This document shows positions 34,252 through 42,321 of a stretch of 64,000 nt of DNA, piece after piece. This DNA is from an uncultured Geobacteraceae bacterium (GTDB lineage Bacteria > Desulfobacterota > Desulfuromonadia > Geobacterales > Pseudopelobacteraceae). The notes under the pieces are model-generated. The model did no database searches and had not been told where the DNA came from. It saw nothing but the letters and a program-made list of their open reading frames with translations. Positions within the stretch are counted from its first letter, which is position 1, and the number at the start of each line of letters is the position of its first letter. The stretch is taken from NCBI GenBank assembly GCA_903901875.1, contig CAIUSO010000045.1, positions 40,930-104,929 on the forward strand, read 5' to 3'. The translations under genes and the position numbers were made by a program.

Positions 34252-34953
34252 GTGAAAGAGGTCATCGAAAAGCTGTATGCCAAAGAGCTGAATCTGATTA
34301 CCGAAAAGCCGGTGCTTACCAGAGGAAAGAAACGGAGGCCACTGACTCACCGGATTAAAACCAGGGTCTGGCACCAGCAGACAATCTCGGCAAAGATTGC
34401 CCTGGTGTCGTTTACGCTCTTGTTGGTGACGGGAAGTGTCTATTATTACAACCTGTTTACCACCGAAATGTTTGCGGTGCGTCTTGAGTCGGCTCAGATC
34501 GAAGCAGAACTGCAACGGCGCGGCGATCTTATTCCCGGCTTGGTTAAGGCGGTTTCCGATTACATGAACTACGAGGGGCGGGTGTTTGTCCATGCTGCCG
34601 ATGTGCGAAGTGCCCTTGGTTCCCTGAAGGATATGACCGCTGAGGGCCTTCCCCAGGCACTGGATACCCAGACTCTGAACAACTTTAAGAGTGCCATTTC
34701 AAAATTTCAGGCGGTTGCGGAGAATTATCCCGATCTCAAATCGTCCATTACCTATCAGAACCTCATGACCGAACTGGCAAATACGGAAACACGTCTGGCC
34801 GTTGCCCGGGCCCATTACAATACGGCTGCCAATATGTACAATACCAGTCTGGAACTGGTTCCCGGCTTTTTCTTCGGCTACCCACTTGGTTTCAGACACG
34901 CTAAGACGTTTATTTCTGAAAAAGAAATCCATAAACCAGAAGCAGCAAAATGA
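34252..34953 (+). CDS. mamQ: Magnetosome LemA-family protein MamQ
   Basis: A 233-residue protein: cytosolic basic N-terminus, one membrane helix (IALVSFTLLLVTGSVYYYNL) and a LemA domain. The stretch IEAELQRRGDLIPGLVKAVS, then YMNYEGRVFVHAADVRSALG and ENYPDLKSSITYQNLMTELA, fits MamQ well. MamQ is required for magnetosome membrane formation. GTG start, 6 bp after mamE, with a 4-bp overlap into the next gene. This is the better of two LemA-type genes in the cluster (see 29374-29931). Confidence 0.85.
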   Translation: MKEVIEKLYAKELNLITEKPVLTRGKKRRPLTHRIKTRVWHQQTISAKIALVSFTLLLVTGSVYYYNLFTTEMFAVRLESAQIEAELQRRGDLIPGLVKAVSDYMNYEGRVFVHAADVRSALGSLKDMTAEGLPQALDTQTLNNFKSAISKFQAVAENYPDLKSSITYQNLMTELANTETRLAVARAHYNTAANMYNTSLELVPGFFFGYPLGFRHAKTFISEKEIHKPEAAK

Positions 34954-36059
34954 GACAGATAATCAAATATCTGCTTTTTGTCGGTTTCCTGGCGGCGGCT
35001 CTTATTGCTGCCGCCAATTTTGATCTTACATCACTCACGGTGCCGAAGCCCCGGAAGAGTGGCACGGCTGCCCCAAAAAGCTTTCGGGGGGTCTCCATCT
35101 CGAAAAAGCCATCGGCGATCCTGACCGGTCTGTCGGGTGTGGTCTCCTTCGATTACAGCCCGTCATCGGCCATGACCGCCGCTACTGCCGATGACCAGAT
35201 TCTGGTCTGGCAGCTTCCCGATACGGCTCCACTGCGGGAAATATCCAGTGGTCCCGGCTTTCAGGCCCTGTCACTCCGTTTTCTTCCCGGCAGTTCCCTG
35301 TTTGCGGTGGGGGGGATGAACAGCGATAATTCGGGAAGCATCAAGATCTATGACGCCGTGACCGGAGTCCAGAAGCTGCAGTTCGATGAAGCTGAGCCGA
35401 TTATCAGCCTGGACCCCCATCCAAACGGCAAACAGTTGTTGATCACCGGCGAGACCTATATCAAGGTGATCGAGGTGAAAGACGGAAATCTGGTGGCAAT
35501 TATGCAGAAGAGCAGTCCGGTGGCGCGGGCCTGTTTTTACGGTAACGGCAACTTTATTCTCCAATCGGACATTCTGTCTCTCTATGATGTGAACAAACGG
35601 GCCATGGCCGGTTCCGTTGATACGGTAGCTCCGCTGTTTTTCCGGAAGGGGATGGATGGCACGACCTTTACCTGGCTGTCGGCCGAAGGGGTTACCATTG
35701 CGACGGCGGGACAGCCGGGTAAAAAGTTTTTCCCCGTGGACACAAAGGGGGTTCTGTCCTTCGACGTTGACAGCAAGGGAACCTGGGGGCTTTTCCTCCT
35801 TGACGGGCAAAAAATGGTGGTTCGGGAGCTGGCTACCGGCAAGAGTATTAAAACGATTGCACTGGGTGCGGCGGCTGCCGATGTGGTGCTCAATGCCGAT
35901 GAAAACAGTGCCTACGTCCAGTTTACCAGTGGGGCCATCGGAGTCTTTGATGTGGGGTATCAGAACAAACTGAAAAGTATGAAGTATGCCCTGAAAAAGT
36001 TTGTGGGTAGCATAAAAAGTAAAGCGGCCCCGGTGGAAAAGCCGGTGGATCCCCAATAG
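34950..36059 (+). CDS. Membrane-anchored WD40-like beta-propeller protein
   Basis: A 369-residue protein with a single N-terminal helix (YLLFVGFLAAALIAAANF) and a repetitive beta-rich domain of WD40/YVTN type: GVVSFDYSPSSAMTAATADD with QILVWQL, GSIKIYDAVTGVQKLQFDE, then KVIEVKDG, DILSLYDVN, MVVRELATGKSIKTI and GAIGVFDVG, about seven blades. Propellers are protein-binding platforms. It overlaps mamQ by 4 bp, so it is part of the mam operon. I do not know a named magnetosome protein of this form. The side of the membrane is uncertain; MamE-type orientation would put it inside the vesicle. Confidence 0.7.
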   Translation: MRQIIKYLLFVGFLAAALIAAANFDLTSLTVPKPRKSGTAAPKSFRGVSISKKPSAILTGLSGVVSFDYSPSSAMTAATADDQILVWQLPDTAPLREISSGPGFQALSLRFLPGSSLFAVGGMNSDNSGSIKIYDAVTGVQKLQFDEAEPIISLDPHPNGKQLLITGETYIKVIEVKDGNLVAIMQKSSPVARACFYGNGNFILQSDILSLYDVNKRAMAGSVDTVAPLFFRKGMDGTTFTWLSAEGVTIATAGQPGKKFFPVDTKGVLSFDVDSKGTWGLFLLDGQKMVVRELATGKSIKTIALGAAAADVVLNADENSAYVQFTSGAIGVFDVGYQNKLKSMKYALKKFVGSIKSKAAPVEKPVDPQ

Positions 36060-36070
36060 CCGGAATACAT

Positions 36071-36952
36071 ATGCTCTACCGATTTATCACATCTGGCTAT
36101 ACGGACCTGCTGGCCTATGCCACGGCCTTTCTACTGTCGGTTTGGTTTTTTATCTCATGGCAGTATGCTCCGTTGATGCCCGATTATCTCGCTGCGGTTT
36201 CACCCGCCTATGGATTAGCTGTTGCGGCATTCAGCGGCGCGTTGCTGATCTGCAAGTACATCTGTCTTGAGGGGCACGCACTCACCGTACGGGTGCTGGG
36301 TGTTGAAAAGTCCCAGTTGGCACAGACGATTAAAAGTCGCGATATGGATTTGCGAGAGGCTGCACAGAATATTGCCCAGCTCACGGTTACCATGGGGGAG
36401 CTGCAACACAAAATAACCACCATGGAGGCCAACTCTCCGGACCGGCAGTTGTCGGAGATGCGGATGAAGTTGCGCACCGCCGATGATGATAAGGTGGCCG
36501 CCTTGTCAGTGCTGCTGAAGAACCTCCAGGCCCGGGTCCATGCCCTGTTGAATATCTCCGACGACCAGCTCCGGTATGCCGTGGATGTGTTGCGTCAGGA
36601 GATCGGGCTGGTTGAGAATGAAATCAAGCGGGGTGTGTTTTCCTACTATGAACTCTGTATTAAGATCGTCGATATTAATGAAAAACTTACGGAACTGAAT
36701 GACATTAATCTGATGTCGTCCCTCGATCAGCCGGTGAATGGGGATTCGGTTACCGAAGCCTGGCTCAATTTTATCAAGGTAAATGATAATACGGACCCGT
36801 CGGCGGTAGAACGGTCCTTCAAATTTTTCAAGGTTGCCTTCCATCCCGACCGTTTCCCCTCGGAAACGTTGAAAGTCGAAGCGGCCAAGTATTTCAAGCA
36901 TAGCATTAATGTACACAGCTCCGTAAAGAGAATGGAAAAATCAGCCCCATGA
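36071..36952 (+). CDS. Membrane coiled-coil protein with a C-terminal J-domain-like HPD motif
   Basis: A 293-residue protein: two membrane helices (residues about 12-30 and 45-65), a long coiled coil (about 75-215), and a helical end containing FKFFKVAFHPDRF with His258-Pro259-Asp260. The HPD tripeptide between two helices, followed by AAKYFKHSINVHSSVKRM, is the J-domain pattern used to stimulate Hsp70 ATPase. The helix I region is divergent, so the domain call is tentative. It starts 11 bp after the propeller gene and overlaps the TauE gene by 4 bp (ATGA). Confidence 0.65.
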   Translation: MLYRFITSGYTDLLAYATAFLLSVWFFISWQYAPLMPDYLAAVSPAYGLAVAAFSGALLICKYICLEGHALTVRVLGVEKSQLAQTIKSRDMDLREAAQNIAQLTVTMGELQHKITTMEANSPDRQLSEMRMKLRTADDDKVAALSVLLKNLQARVHALLNISDDQLRYAVDVLRQEIGLVENEIKRGVFSYYELCIKIVDINEKLTELNDINLMSSLDQPVNGDSVTEAWLNFIKVNDNTDPSAVERSFKFFKVAFHPDRFPSETLKVEAAKYFKHSINVHSSVKRMEKSAP

Positions 36953-37851
36953 AAAAAATACTCTTTCCCATACTGATCATGCTGCTCATGGCCGGCAGTG
37001 CCATAGCCGGTCCAGTAGCCATTGATGGGCATGCCGTGGTGGCCGATCTGCCGGAGGCGATTCTGCTGATCGTATTCGGCTGCGTGGTGGGACTGATCGG
37101 CACGTTGATTGGAGCCGGTGGTGGTTTTATCCATGTGCCGATGCTGATGATCTTCTTTAATTTTACCCCCCAACTTGCCATCGGTACCTCAATCACGGCG
37201 GTGTTCATGAATGCCCTCTCAGGGACATTCTCCTATGTCACCCACAAGCGCATTGATTACGACATCGGTCTCAAGTTCGCCACGGCAGCCGTGCCGGGGG
37301 TTCTGGTGGGAGCGGTCATCGCCCAGCATTTTACCTTTACTACCTTCTCCATCTTTTTCAGTGTGACGCTGATGCTGCTGTCTCTGCACCTGTTCGCGGA
37401 AAAGGATATTTCCATCGTTCTGACCAATGTGCCGGAAAAGCCGGAAGTGCGCCTCTTGATCGATGCGGAAGGGGAAACCCACCTCTATGCACCGGATATG
37501 TCCATCGGGCTGGCAGGAAGCTTCTTTACCGGCATATTCTCCGGGCTGTTCGGTATTGGCGGCGGTATTATCCATGTGCCGCTGATGTACTCGGTGCTCG
37601 GTATGCCGGTACACATCGCAACGGCAACGTCCCACTTTATTCTGGCTATCACCAGCTTCTTCGCTGTGGTTGTTTTTACCGGGATGCATGAAATCGATCT
37701 TGATTTTGCCATTTTCATCGGCGTAGGGGCCATCCTTGGTGCCTATTTCGGTGCGCGGTTGTCGCGGAAAACCCGCCCCCGTTCAATAAAACGGGGAATT
37801 GCGGTATGTCTGCTTCTGCTGGCATTAAAACTAATTACCGGTGTGATGTAG
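36949..37851 (+). CDS. TauE/SafE-family membrane transporter of the magnetosome cluster
   Basis: A 300-residue protein with a signal-like first helix and about eight membrane helices. The duplicated TauE/SafE motif is present twice: GTLIGAGGGFIHVPML and GLFGIGGGIIHVPLMY. Family members export sulfite or organic anions. In Magnetospirillum a TauE-type domain forms the C-terminal part of MamO, and stand-alone TauE proteins occur in deltaproteobacterial magnetosome clusters; no protease part is attached here. A large soluble loop (KPEVRLLIDAEGETHLYAPD) separates the halves. It is followed after 13 bp by the Rieske gene. Confidence 0.8.
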   Translation: MKKILFPILIMLLMAGSAIAGPVAIDGHAVVADLPEAILLIVFGCVVGLIGTLIGAGGGFIHVPMLMIFFNFTPQLAIGTSITAVFMNALSGTFSYVTHKRIDYDIGLKFATAAVPGVLVGAVIAQHFTFTTFSIFFSVTLMLLSLHLFAEKDISIVLTNVPEKPEVRLLIDAEGETHLYAPDMSIGLAGSFFTGIFSGLFGIGGGIIHVPLMYSVLGMPVHIATATSHFILAITSFFAVVVFTGMHEIDLDFAIFIGVGAILGAYFGARLSRKTRPRSIKRGIAVCLLLLALKLITGVM

Positions 37852-37864
37852 GGGAGAACTGGCT

Positions 37865-38293
37865 GTGGATCAAAGTAAAAGAAAATTTATCAGCATCTGT
37901 CTTGGCGGCATTGCCGCGCTGGCCGTTACCGGCATCACTGCGGTGGTCTACCCGGTGTTCCGTTACTACCTGGTACCCAGTCCTGACGGTGGTGGCAAGG
38001 GGAAAGCCACCATACCGGTGAAGGACATCCTGCCGGGAGATGCGAAATTTTTTGAATACAACGGCACTGCGGCCGTACTGGTGAAAAAACAGGATGGCAC
38101 GATGATTGCGCTGTCAGCCGTCTGCCCCCACCTCGGCTGTATCGTGCAGTGGGAAAAGGATCGGCAGGATTTTCTCTGCCCCTGTCATGCCGGCTATTTC
38201 ACCGCAGATGGTGCCGTGGTCTCCGGTCCCCCTCCACGTGCTTTGGAAAAAATTCCTTTTACGGTGGCTAATGGGGTCGTAACGGTTGGCTAA
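37865..38293 (+). CDS. Rieske iron-sulfur protein of a cytochrome bc-type complex
   Basis: A 142-residue Rieske protein with an N-terminal membrane or Tat-like anchor (SKRKFISICLGGIAALAVTG). Both cluster-binding boxes are complete: CPHLGC (Cys87, His89, Cys92) and CPCHAG (Cys105, Cys107, His108), with Cys87/His89 and Cys105/His108 as 2Fe-2S ligands and Cys92/Cys107 as the disulfide. GTG start 13 bp after the TauE gene. It forms a three-gene module with cytochrome b and a pentahaem cytochrome c, which together would oxidise menaquinol. The location inside a magnetosome cluster is unusual. Confidence 0.9.
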   Translation: MDQSKRKFISICLGGIAALAVTGITAVVYPVFRYYLVPSPDGGGKGKATIPVKDILPGDAKFFEYNGTAAVLVKKQDGTMIALSAVCPHLGCIVQWEKDRQDFLCPCHAGYFTADGAVVSGPPPRALEKIPFTVANGVVTVG

Positions 38294-38334
38294 TGTCTCT
38301 AACATGTGGAAAGAAATTATAAAGGCTCACTCTG

Positions 38335-39438
38335 ATGGATTTTTTGAAACAACTATATGACTGGGTTGATGTCCGATTCGGTGTGCGTGAAGTCGTCGAC
38401 GAAAAGCGGTCCGGCCATCTGCTCCCCCCCAATATTAATGCCTGGTACTCCCTGGGGAGTGTGCTGCTGGTAATATTCTGCCTGCAGATCGTAACCGGCC
38501 TGCTGTTGATGCTCTACTACGTGCCGGATATTGACAAAGCCTTTGGCAGCGTGGCGTTTATCATGGAGGAGATCCCCCTTGGCCGGTTGATCCGACTGTT
38601 CCATGCGGTGGGATCGAGCATGATGCTGCTGGTTATCCTGCTGCACATGTTTTCCGTCCTCTTTATGGGGAGTTATAAGGCCCCCCGTGAACTCCACTGG
38701 CTCACCGGTTTCTTTCTGCTGCTTCTGGCCATGGGAATTTCCCTGACCGGTTACCTGCTCCCCTGGAATCAGCTCTCCTTCTGGGCTACCACGGTGGCAA
38801 CCGACTGCGTCAGCTCGATTCCCTTCGTCGGTTCGGATCTGGTTGAGCTGCTCCGTGGCGGGAAACAGGTTGGCTTCCACACTCTGGGGCGTTTCTATAC
38901 TCTCCACGTGGGGCTGCTGCCGGCGTCCATTGTCGTCATGATCGGCACACACCTTTTCCTGATCAGAAGAACCGGTGTCTCCACACCCCCCTTTGGTCTT
39001 GAGGACACCACTAATCAGTGGCAGGGGGACAAATTTGTCTGCAAAGATCATCCGGATGGTATTCCGTTCTTCCCCAATTTTGTACTTCAGGACCTGATAT
39101 CCATTTCGCTCTATCTGGCCTGTCTCATGATGTTTGTCTTTTTCTTTCCGAACCTGTTTATCCCTTCAACATCATATATGCCGGCGAACCCTTTGGTAAC
39201 GCCCTCCCATATCAAGCCGGAGTGGTACTTTCTGGCAAATTACCAGACGTTGAAGCTGTTTCCCAGTGAGATAGTCGGGTTGACGGTACAGGCCATTGCC
39301 ATGACTTTTCTGGCCCTGTTACCCTTCATTGATCGGGGTACGGAGAAGCACCCCCTGAAGCGTCCGACATTCACCTTGACCGCTATTGGCTGCATCCTGC
39401 TCTGGATCGGCCTGACTATATGGGGACTGTATTCATGA
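38335..39438 (+). CDS. Cytochrome b of a bc-type quinol oxidoreductase
   Basis: A 367-residue cytochrome b with N- and C-terminal halves fused in one chain (eight helices). The four haem ligands are visible as His pairs: FHAVGSSMMLLVILLHMF and YTLHVGLLPASIVVMIGTHL. The quinol-site motif PEWY lies in HIKPEWYFLANYQ. The protein would oxidise menaquinol and pass electrons to the Rieske protein and the attached cytochrome c. Its stop overlaps the ATG of the cytochrome c gene (ATGA), confirming one transcription unit. Confidence 0.93.
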   Translation: MDFLKQLYDWVDVRFGVREVVDEKRSGHLLPPNINAWYSLGSVLLVIFCLQIVTGLLLMLYYVPDIDKAFGSVAFIMEEIPLGRLIRLFHAVGSSMMLLVILLHMFSVLFMGSYKAPRELHWLTGFFLLLLAMGISLTGYLLPWNQLSFWATTVATDCVSSIPFVGSDLVELLRGGKQVGFHTLGRFYTLHVGLLPASIVVMIGTHLFLIRRTGVSTPPFGLEDTTNQWQGDKFVCKDHPDGIPFFPNFVLQDLISISLYLACLMMFVFFFPNLFIPSTSYMPANPLVTPSHIKPEWYFLANYQTLKLFPSEIVGLTVQAIAMTFLALLPFIDRGTEKHPLKRPTFTLTAIGCILLWIGLTIWGLYS

Positions 39439-40211
39439 AACAGTTGCTCTTCGCTTTTTTACTGGTTCTTTCCCTGCTTTCGGCTCCGCCGGCTACTGCT
39501 GCCGTTCGTCCCGTCGATGTCTGTGTTACCTGCCACGGAGCACTGTCTGCACGCCTGGGAATGCCGGCTAAGCTCTGGAAGGCGAGTATCCATGCCGAAC
39601 ATGGTGTGTCCTGTAATGCCTGCCATGGCGGAGATCCCATGGATGGGGCCAACTCCATGAGCCCGGCGAGGGGATTCCGCGGGGTGCCGATAGCAACGGA
39701 AATCCCGACCATTTGTGGCGGGTGCCATATGGGGATTGCCAAGTACAATGCGGCGAGTCCACATGGGAAAGCACTGGGGAGGGGTGGCCCCACCTGCGTC
39801 ACCTGTCATGGCAGCCATGGCGTCGTCAAGGCTACCATTGATCAGATCAACCGGAAAAACTGTACCCCCTGCCATGGCTTTGAAAGTGCATGGGAGATCA
39901 GAAATGCCATGCTGAAGACCGATGGCATGCTGAAAGCCATAGAAGATCGTATTATTGAACTGAAAAATCAGGGGATACTGACCGATACGTTGGAGAAGCG
40001 GCTGTTCGCATTGCGGAATCAATCACACTCGCTGTTCCACACCCTGAATATCGACCTGATTCGCCAGGAATCGGCCCATCTTCAGGCCGAACTGGAAAAA
40101 AATAACGGCATTGGTAATACCGGTACCGGGCTTTCAATTGGTGCCCTTGCCGTGGGGTGGGCCCTCCTCGCCGCACTGCTGTTCTATCTGATCAAAAAAA
40201 ATATTGATTAG
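39435..40211 (+). CDS. Pentahaem cytochrome c with C-terminal membrane anchor
   Basis: A 258-residue exported cytochrome. A cleavable signal peptide (LLFAFLLVLSLLSAPPATAA) is followed by five CxxCH sites: CVTCH (Cys30), CNACH, CGGCH, CVTCH and CTPCH, with extra histidines suited to bis-His haems. A helical region (residues about 150-215) and a C-terminal membrane helix (LSIGALAVGWALLAALLFYL) anchor it. It takes the place of cytochrome c1 in the bc module, as multihaem cytochromes do in Desulfuromonadota. ATG 39435 overlaps the cytochrome b stop. Confidence 0.9.
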   Translation: MKQLLFAFLLVLSLLSAPPATAAVRPVDVCVTCHGALSARLGMPAKLWKASIHAEHGVSCNACHGGDPMDGANSMSPARGFRGVPIATEIPTICGGCHMGIAKYNAASPHGKALGRGGPTCVTCHGSHGVVKATIDQINRKNCTPCHGFESAWEIRNAMLKTDGMLKAIEDRIIELKNQGILTDTLEKRLFALRNQSHSLFHTLNIDLIRQESAHLQAELEKNNGIGNTGTGLSIGALAVGWALLAALLFYLIKKNID

Positions 40212-40310
40212 TGAGCATAAATTGCCTATAGCACATAGGTGACATCCACGCATGAAAAACCATGCTTGGATTTCAGCCGGAACTGCACTATTTTTTAAAG
40301 GAGAGCGCAT

Positions 40311-40550
40311 ATGCAACCAGTACATTGCCCGAATGTAATCACGGTAGCTGGACAAAAAACAGGCCAGGGAGTCGGTTTTAAGGCGGCAACATGCTGTAAG
40401 ACCATGGGAACCGGTTTGGGTGCGAAAGGAGTGGGACTCGGTCTGGGACTCGGTCTCGGCTTCGGAGTGTGGGGCCCCGTCGGTCTGATCGGTCTTGGAA
40501 TCGTTGGAGGCTATTATTACTGGAAAAAAGCATCGGAGATGCTTGATTGA
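40311..40550 (+). CDS. LG-repeat magnetosome protein of the Mms6/MamG/MamD kind
   Basis: A 79-residue protein. The centre GLGAKGVGLGLGLGLGFGVW followed by GPVGLIGLGIVGGYYYWKK strongly recalls the Leu-Gly repeat and following membrane helix of Mms6, MamG and MamD, which sit in the magnetosome membrane and govern crystal size and shape. Two adjacent cysteines (TCCKTMG) precede the repeat. The acidic C-terminal iron-binding tail of Mms6 is missing (the protein ends ASEMLD), so it is closer to the short MamG form. RBS AAAGGAG before ATG 40311. Confidence 0.6.
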   Translation: MQPVHCPNVITVAGQKTGQGVGFKAATCCKTMGTGLGAKGVGLGLGLGLGFGVWGPVGLIGLGIVGGYYYWKKASEMLD

Positions 40551-40580
40551 TTCAAGAGCTGTTGAACCGGGAGGTTACAG

Positions 40581-41930
40581 GTGGCGAAGAAAAACAAGGC
40601 CAAGAGTAGGAGCGTAAATAGCCCGCACCCAAAACAGGTTCTGGATGCTGTGTCGGTGAATGGTACCGCCGTGGTTATGGATGGTGCGCTTCAGGCAGCA
40701 GAAGAGGAACCGGTTGGGGACGTGACCGCTCTGGCGATTGATGAAGCCGACATTGGTGAAGATACCGATGTGATTGTGCCCCTGGCTGATGGTGCTTCAC
40801 TACTCGAAGAAGCTGTCGTTGAAGAGGTCATTGCGGAATCCCCCCAGGAACCGGTGAGTGTTGAAGTCGGCGAGCCGATGCCGGTTGAAGTGCCGGTTGT
40901 TACAGAGAAACGGAGGGGGCGGAAGAGTCTGGTTGAACGCCTGATTCTGGCCGGAATTGTCGAGGCACCCCACGGGGAGATCGGGGCAGGAGACATACCA
41001 GCTGTCGAGGTGGAAGTGCCGGTGGCAGAGGAACCGATAGCAGTGGAACCGGTAGCAGAGGAACCGGTGGTAGTGGAACCGGTAGCAGAGGAACCGGTAG
41101 CAGAGGAACCGGTAGCAGCGGAACCGGTAGCAGCGGAACCGGTAACAGAGGAACCGGTAGCAGAGGTGCCGGTTGCAGAGGCCTCGCTCTCTGCACCTGC
41201 GGATGAAGCAATGACCGCTGATGCAGAGGACGCTCCGGTAACTGTCGCGGAAACCGTAGAGCCGGCTCAGATGGTTGTTCAGGTTCCGGTGGAAATAGTG
41301 GAAGTCGAGGAACTCTTGCCGGTCGTTTCGGCTCCTGCTCCGGTTGACGGCGTGACGGACGTGGCACAATGCAACGACGAGGATCTGCTGGTTGCCGATG
41401 GGAATCATGGGGTGGAGGAAGCAGAGACGGCTGAAGAGACCGTCGACAGTAAAGAATCGCTGTCAGGGGAAATCGTTCAGAGTATGAAGGCCCAGGCGGT
41501 GCAGGAAGTGCGTGATGTTCTGCAGGAACTTGAAAGTAAACATTATAATATTACCGAGGGAATGGCCACTGCGGTCGGGGCAGGGACAGGTGCTGCCGGA
41601 TCCATTGCCGCTCTTTCATCACTTGGCGCGGTTTCCGGGTTGTCATCGGCCGGCGTCTCGTCCGGTCTTGCCGCTGCCGGTGCATTAATCGGTGGGGGGA
41701 CACTGGTGGGACTTGGTGTCATTGTGGCTCCCGTCGCAGCATTGGGGGTGCTCGGATATCGGCTTGCCCACAAAATAAAAGAATCAAGAAGAAGTGTGGA
41801 TTTGGGAGCTGCCGTCAAAAAAATCTGTGAGATCCAGTTGCGACTCAACCGGCATAGGGAACAGTTCAGGGAAGAATTGTCGCTTATTGATACCACCCTG
41901 GATGTGCTTCTCCGCGTGAAGACGAAGTAA
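40581..41930 (+). CDS. Acidic repeat protein with C-terminal glycine-zipper membrane segment
   Basis: A 449-residue protein. Residues about 20-290 are acidic and low in complexity, with eleven 5-residue units of the (E)PVAEE type at about 146-200. The C-terminal third is ordered: a helix (MKAQAVQEVRDVLQELESKH), a long Gly/Ala/Ser-rich hydrophobic part (AAGSIAALSSLGAVSGLSSA, LIGGGTLVGLGVIVAPVAAL) and a basic coiled coil (RLNRHREQFREELSLIDTTL). GTG start with GGGAGG upstream. The arrangement fits a membrane-bound protein with a long acidic arm, possibly binding iron or mineral surfaces, or acting as spacer. No family recognised. Confidence 0.65.
   Translation: MAKKNKAKSRSVNSPHPKQVLDAVSVNGTAVVMDGALQAAEEEPVGDVTALAIDEADIGEDTDVIVPLADGASLLEEAVVEEVIAESPQEPVSVEVGEPMPVEVPVVTEKRRGRKSLVERLILAGIVEAPHGEIGAGDIPAVEVEVPVAEEPIAVEPVAEEPVVVEPVAEEPVAEEPVAAEPVAAEPVTEEPVAEVPVAEASLSAPADEAMTADAEDAPVTVAETVEPAQMVVQVPVEIVEVEELLPVVSAPAPVDGVTDVAQCNDEDLLVADGNHGVEEAETAEETVDSKESLSGEIVQSMKAQAVQEVRDVLQELESKHYNITEGMATAVGAGTGAAGSIAALSSLGAVSGLSSAGVSSGLAAAGALIGGGTLVGLGVIVAPVAALGVLGYRLAHKIKESRRSVDLGAAVKKICEIQLRLNRHREQFREELSLIDTTLDVLLRVKTK
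41016..41180. repeat. Eleven 15-bp tandem repeats coding for (E/V)PVAE units
   Basis: Eleven consecutive 15-bp units based on GAACCGGTAGCAGAG within the acidic repeat protein gene, in frame, with a few substitutions each. Likely subject to copy-number change. Confidence 0.9.
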
Positions 41931-41966
41931 CCCTTCATTTTCTCCTGCCATAGCTGGTAGTTTTCG

Positions 41967-41996
41967 GACCCCTTGTTCTTTACCGTTCAAGGGGTC
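41967..41996 (+). terminator. Hairpin after the acidic repeat gene, possible terminator
   Basis: 9-bp perfect stem (GACCCCTTG / CAAGGGGTC) with a 12-nt loop, 36 bp after the stop. No T run follows, so termination activity is uncertain. Confidence 0.4.
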
Positions 41997-42016
41997 TGTC
42001 TGGATTAAGGTCCGCC

Positions 42017-42319
42017 ATGTTTAAATCAACAATAATCAAACGTTTCGTTAACTCTAAAATTGAGAGGTATGGGTATATGCTTAAGCTTGATATCAATTCG
42101 GGAGACAAAACCATCGATCTTGAAGTGTTACTGCGGGGAGAAAGTGCCCCTCTGAAGGTGCATGTGGGGCGGTACGAGGTTATCGGAGGGGCGGAAAGCG
42201 GCATTAAGATCGGCCAGATAACGACCTCACGGGAGTGGATCACCGAGGTGATAAACGCACTGGCCCCCGAACACACGGTAAAGTTCAACCATGCCGGCCT
42301 GCTGAAGATGATCCTGTAG
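42017..42319 (+). CDS. Unrecognised 100-residue protein
   Basis: Small soluble protein with an amphipathic N-terminus (TIIKRFVNSKIERYGYMLKL), alternating strands (DKTIDLEVLLRGESAPLKVH, YEVIGG) and a helical end (TSREWITEVINALAP). ATG 42017 has AAGG upstream. It is convergent with the next, reverse-strand gene, with stops 2 bp apart. No family recognised. Confidence 0.55.
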   Translation: MFKSTIIKRFVNSKIERYGYMLKLDINSGDKTIDLEVLLRGESAPLKVHVGRYEVIGGAESGIKIGQITTSREWITEVINALAPEHTVKFNHAGLLKMIL

Positions 42320-42321
42320 TA

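Noticed and set aside
36949..37851. MamO
   Set aside because: Only the TauE/SafE part is present; no protease domain is fused or adjacent, so the name is not used.
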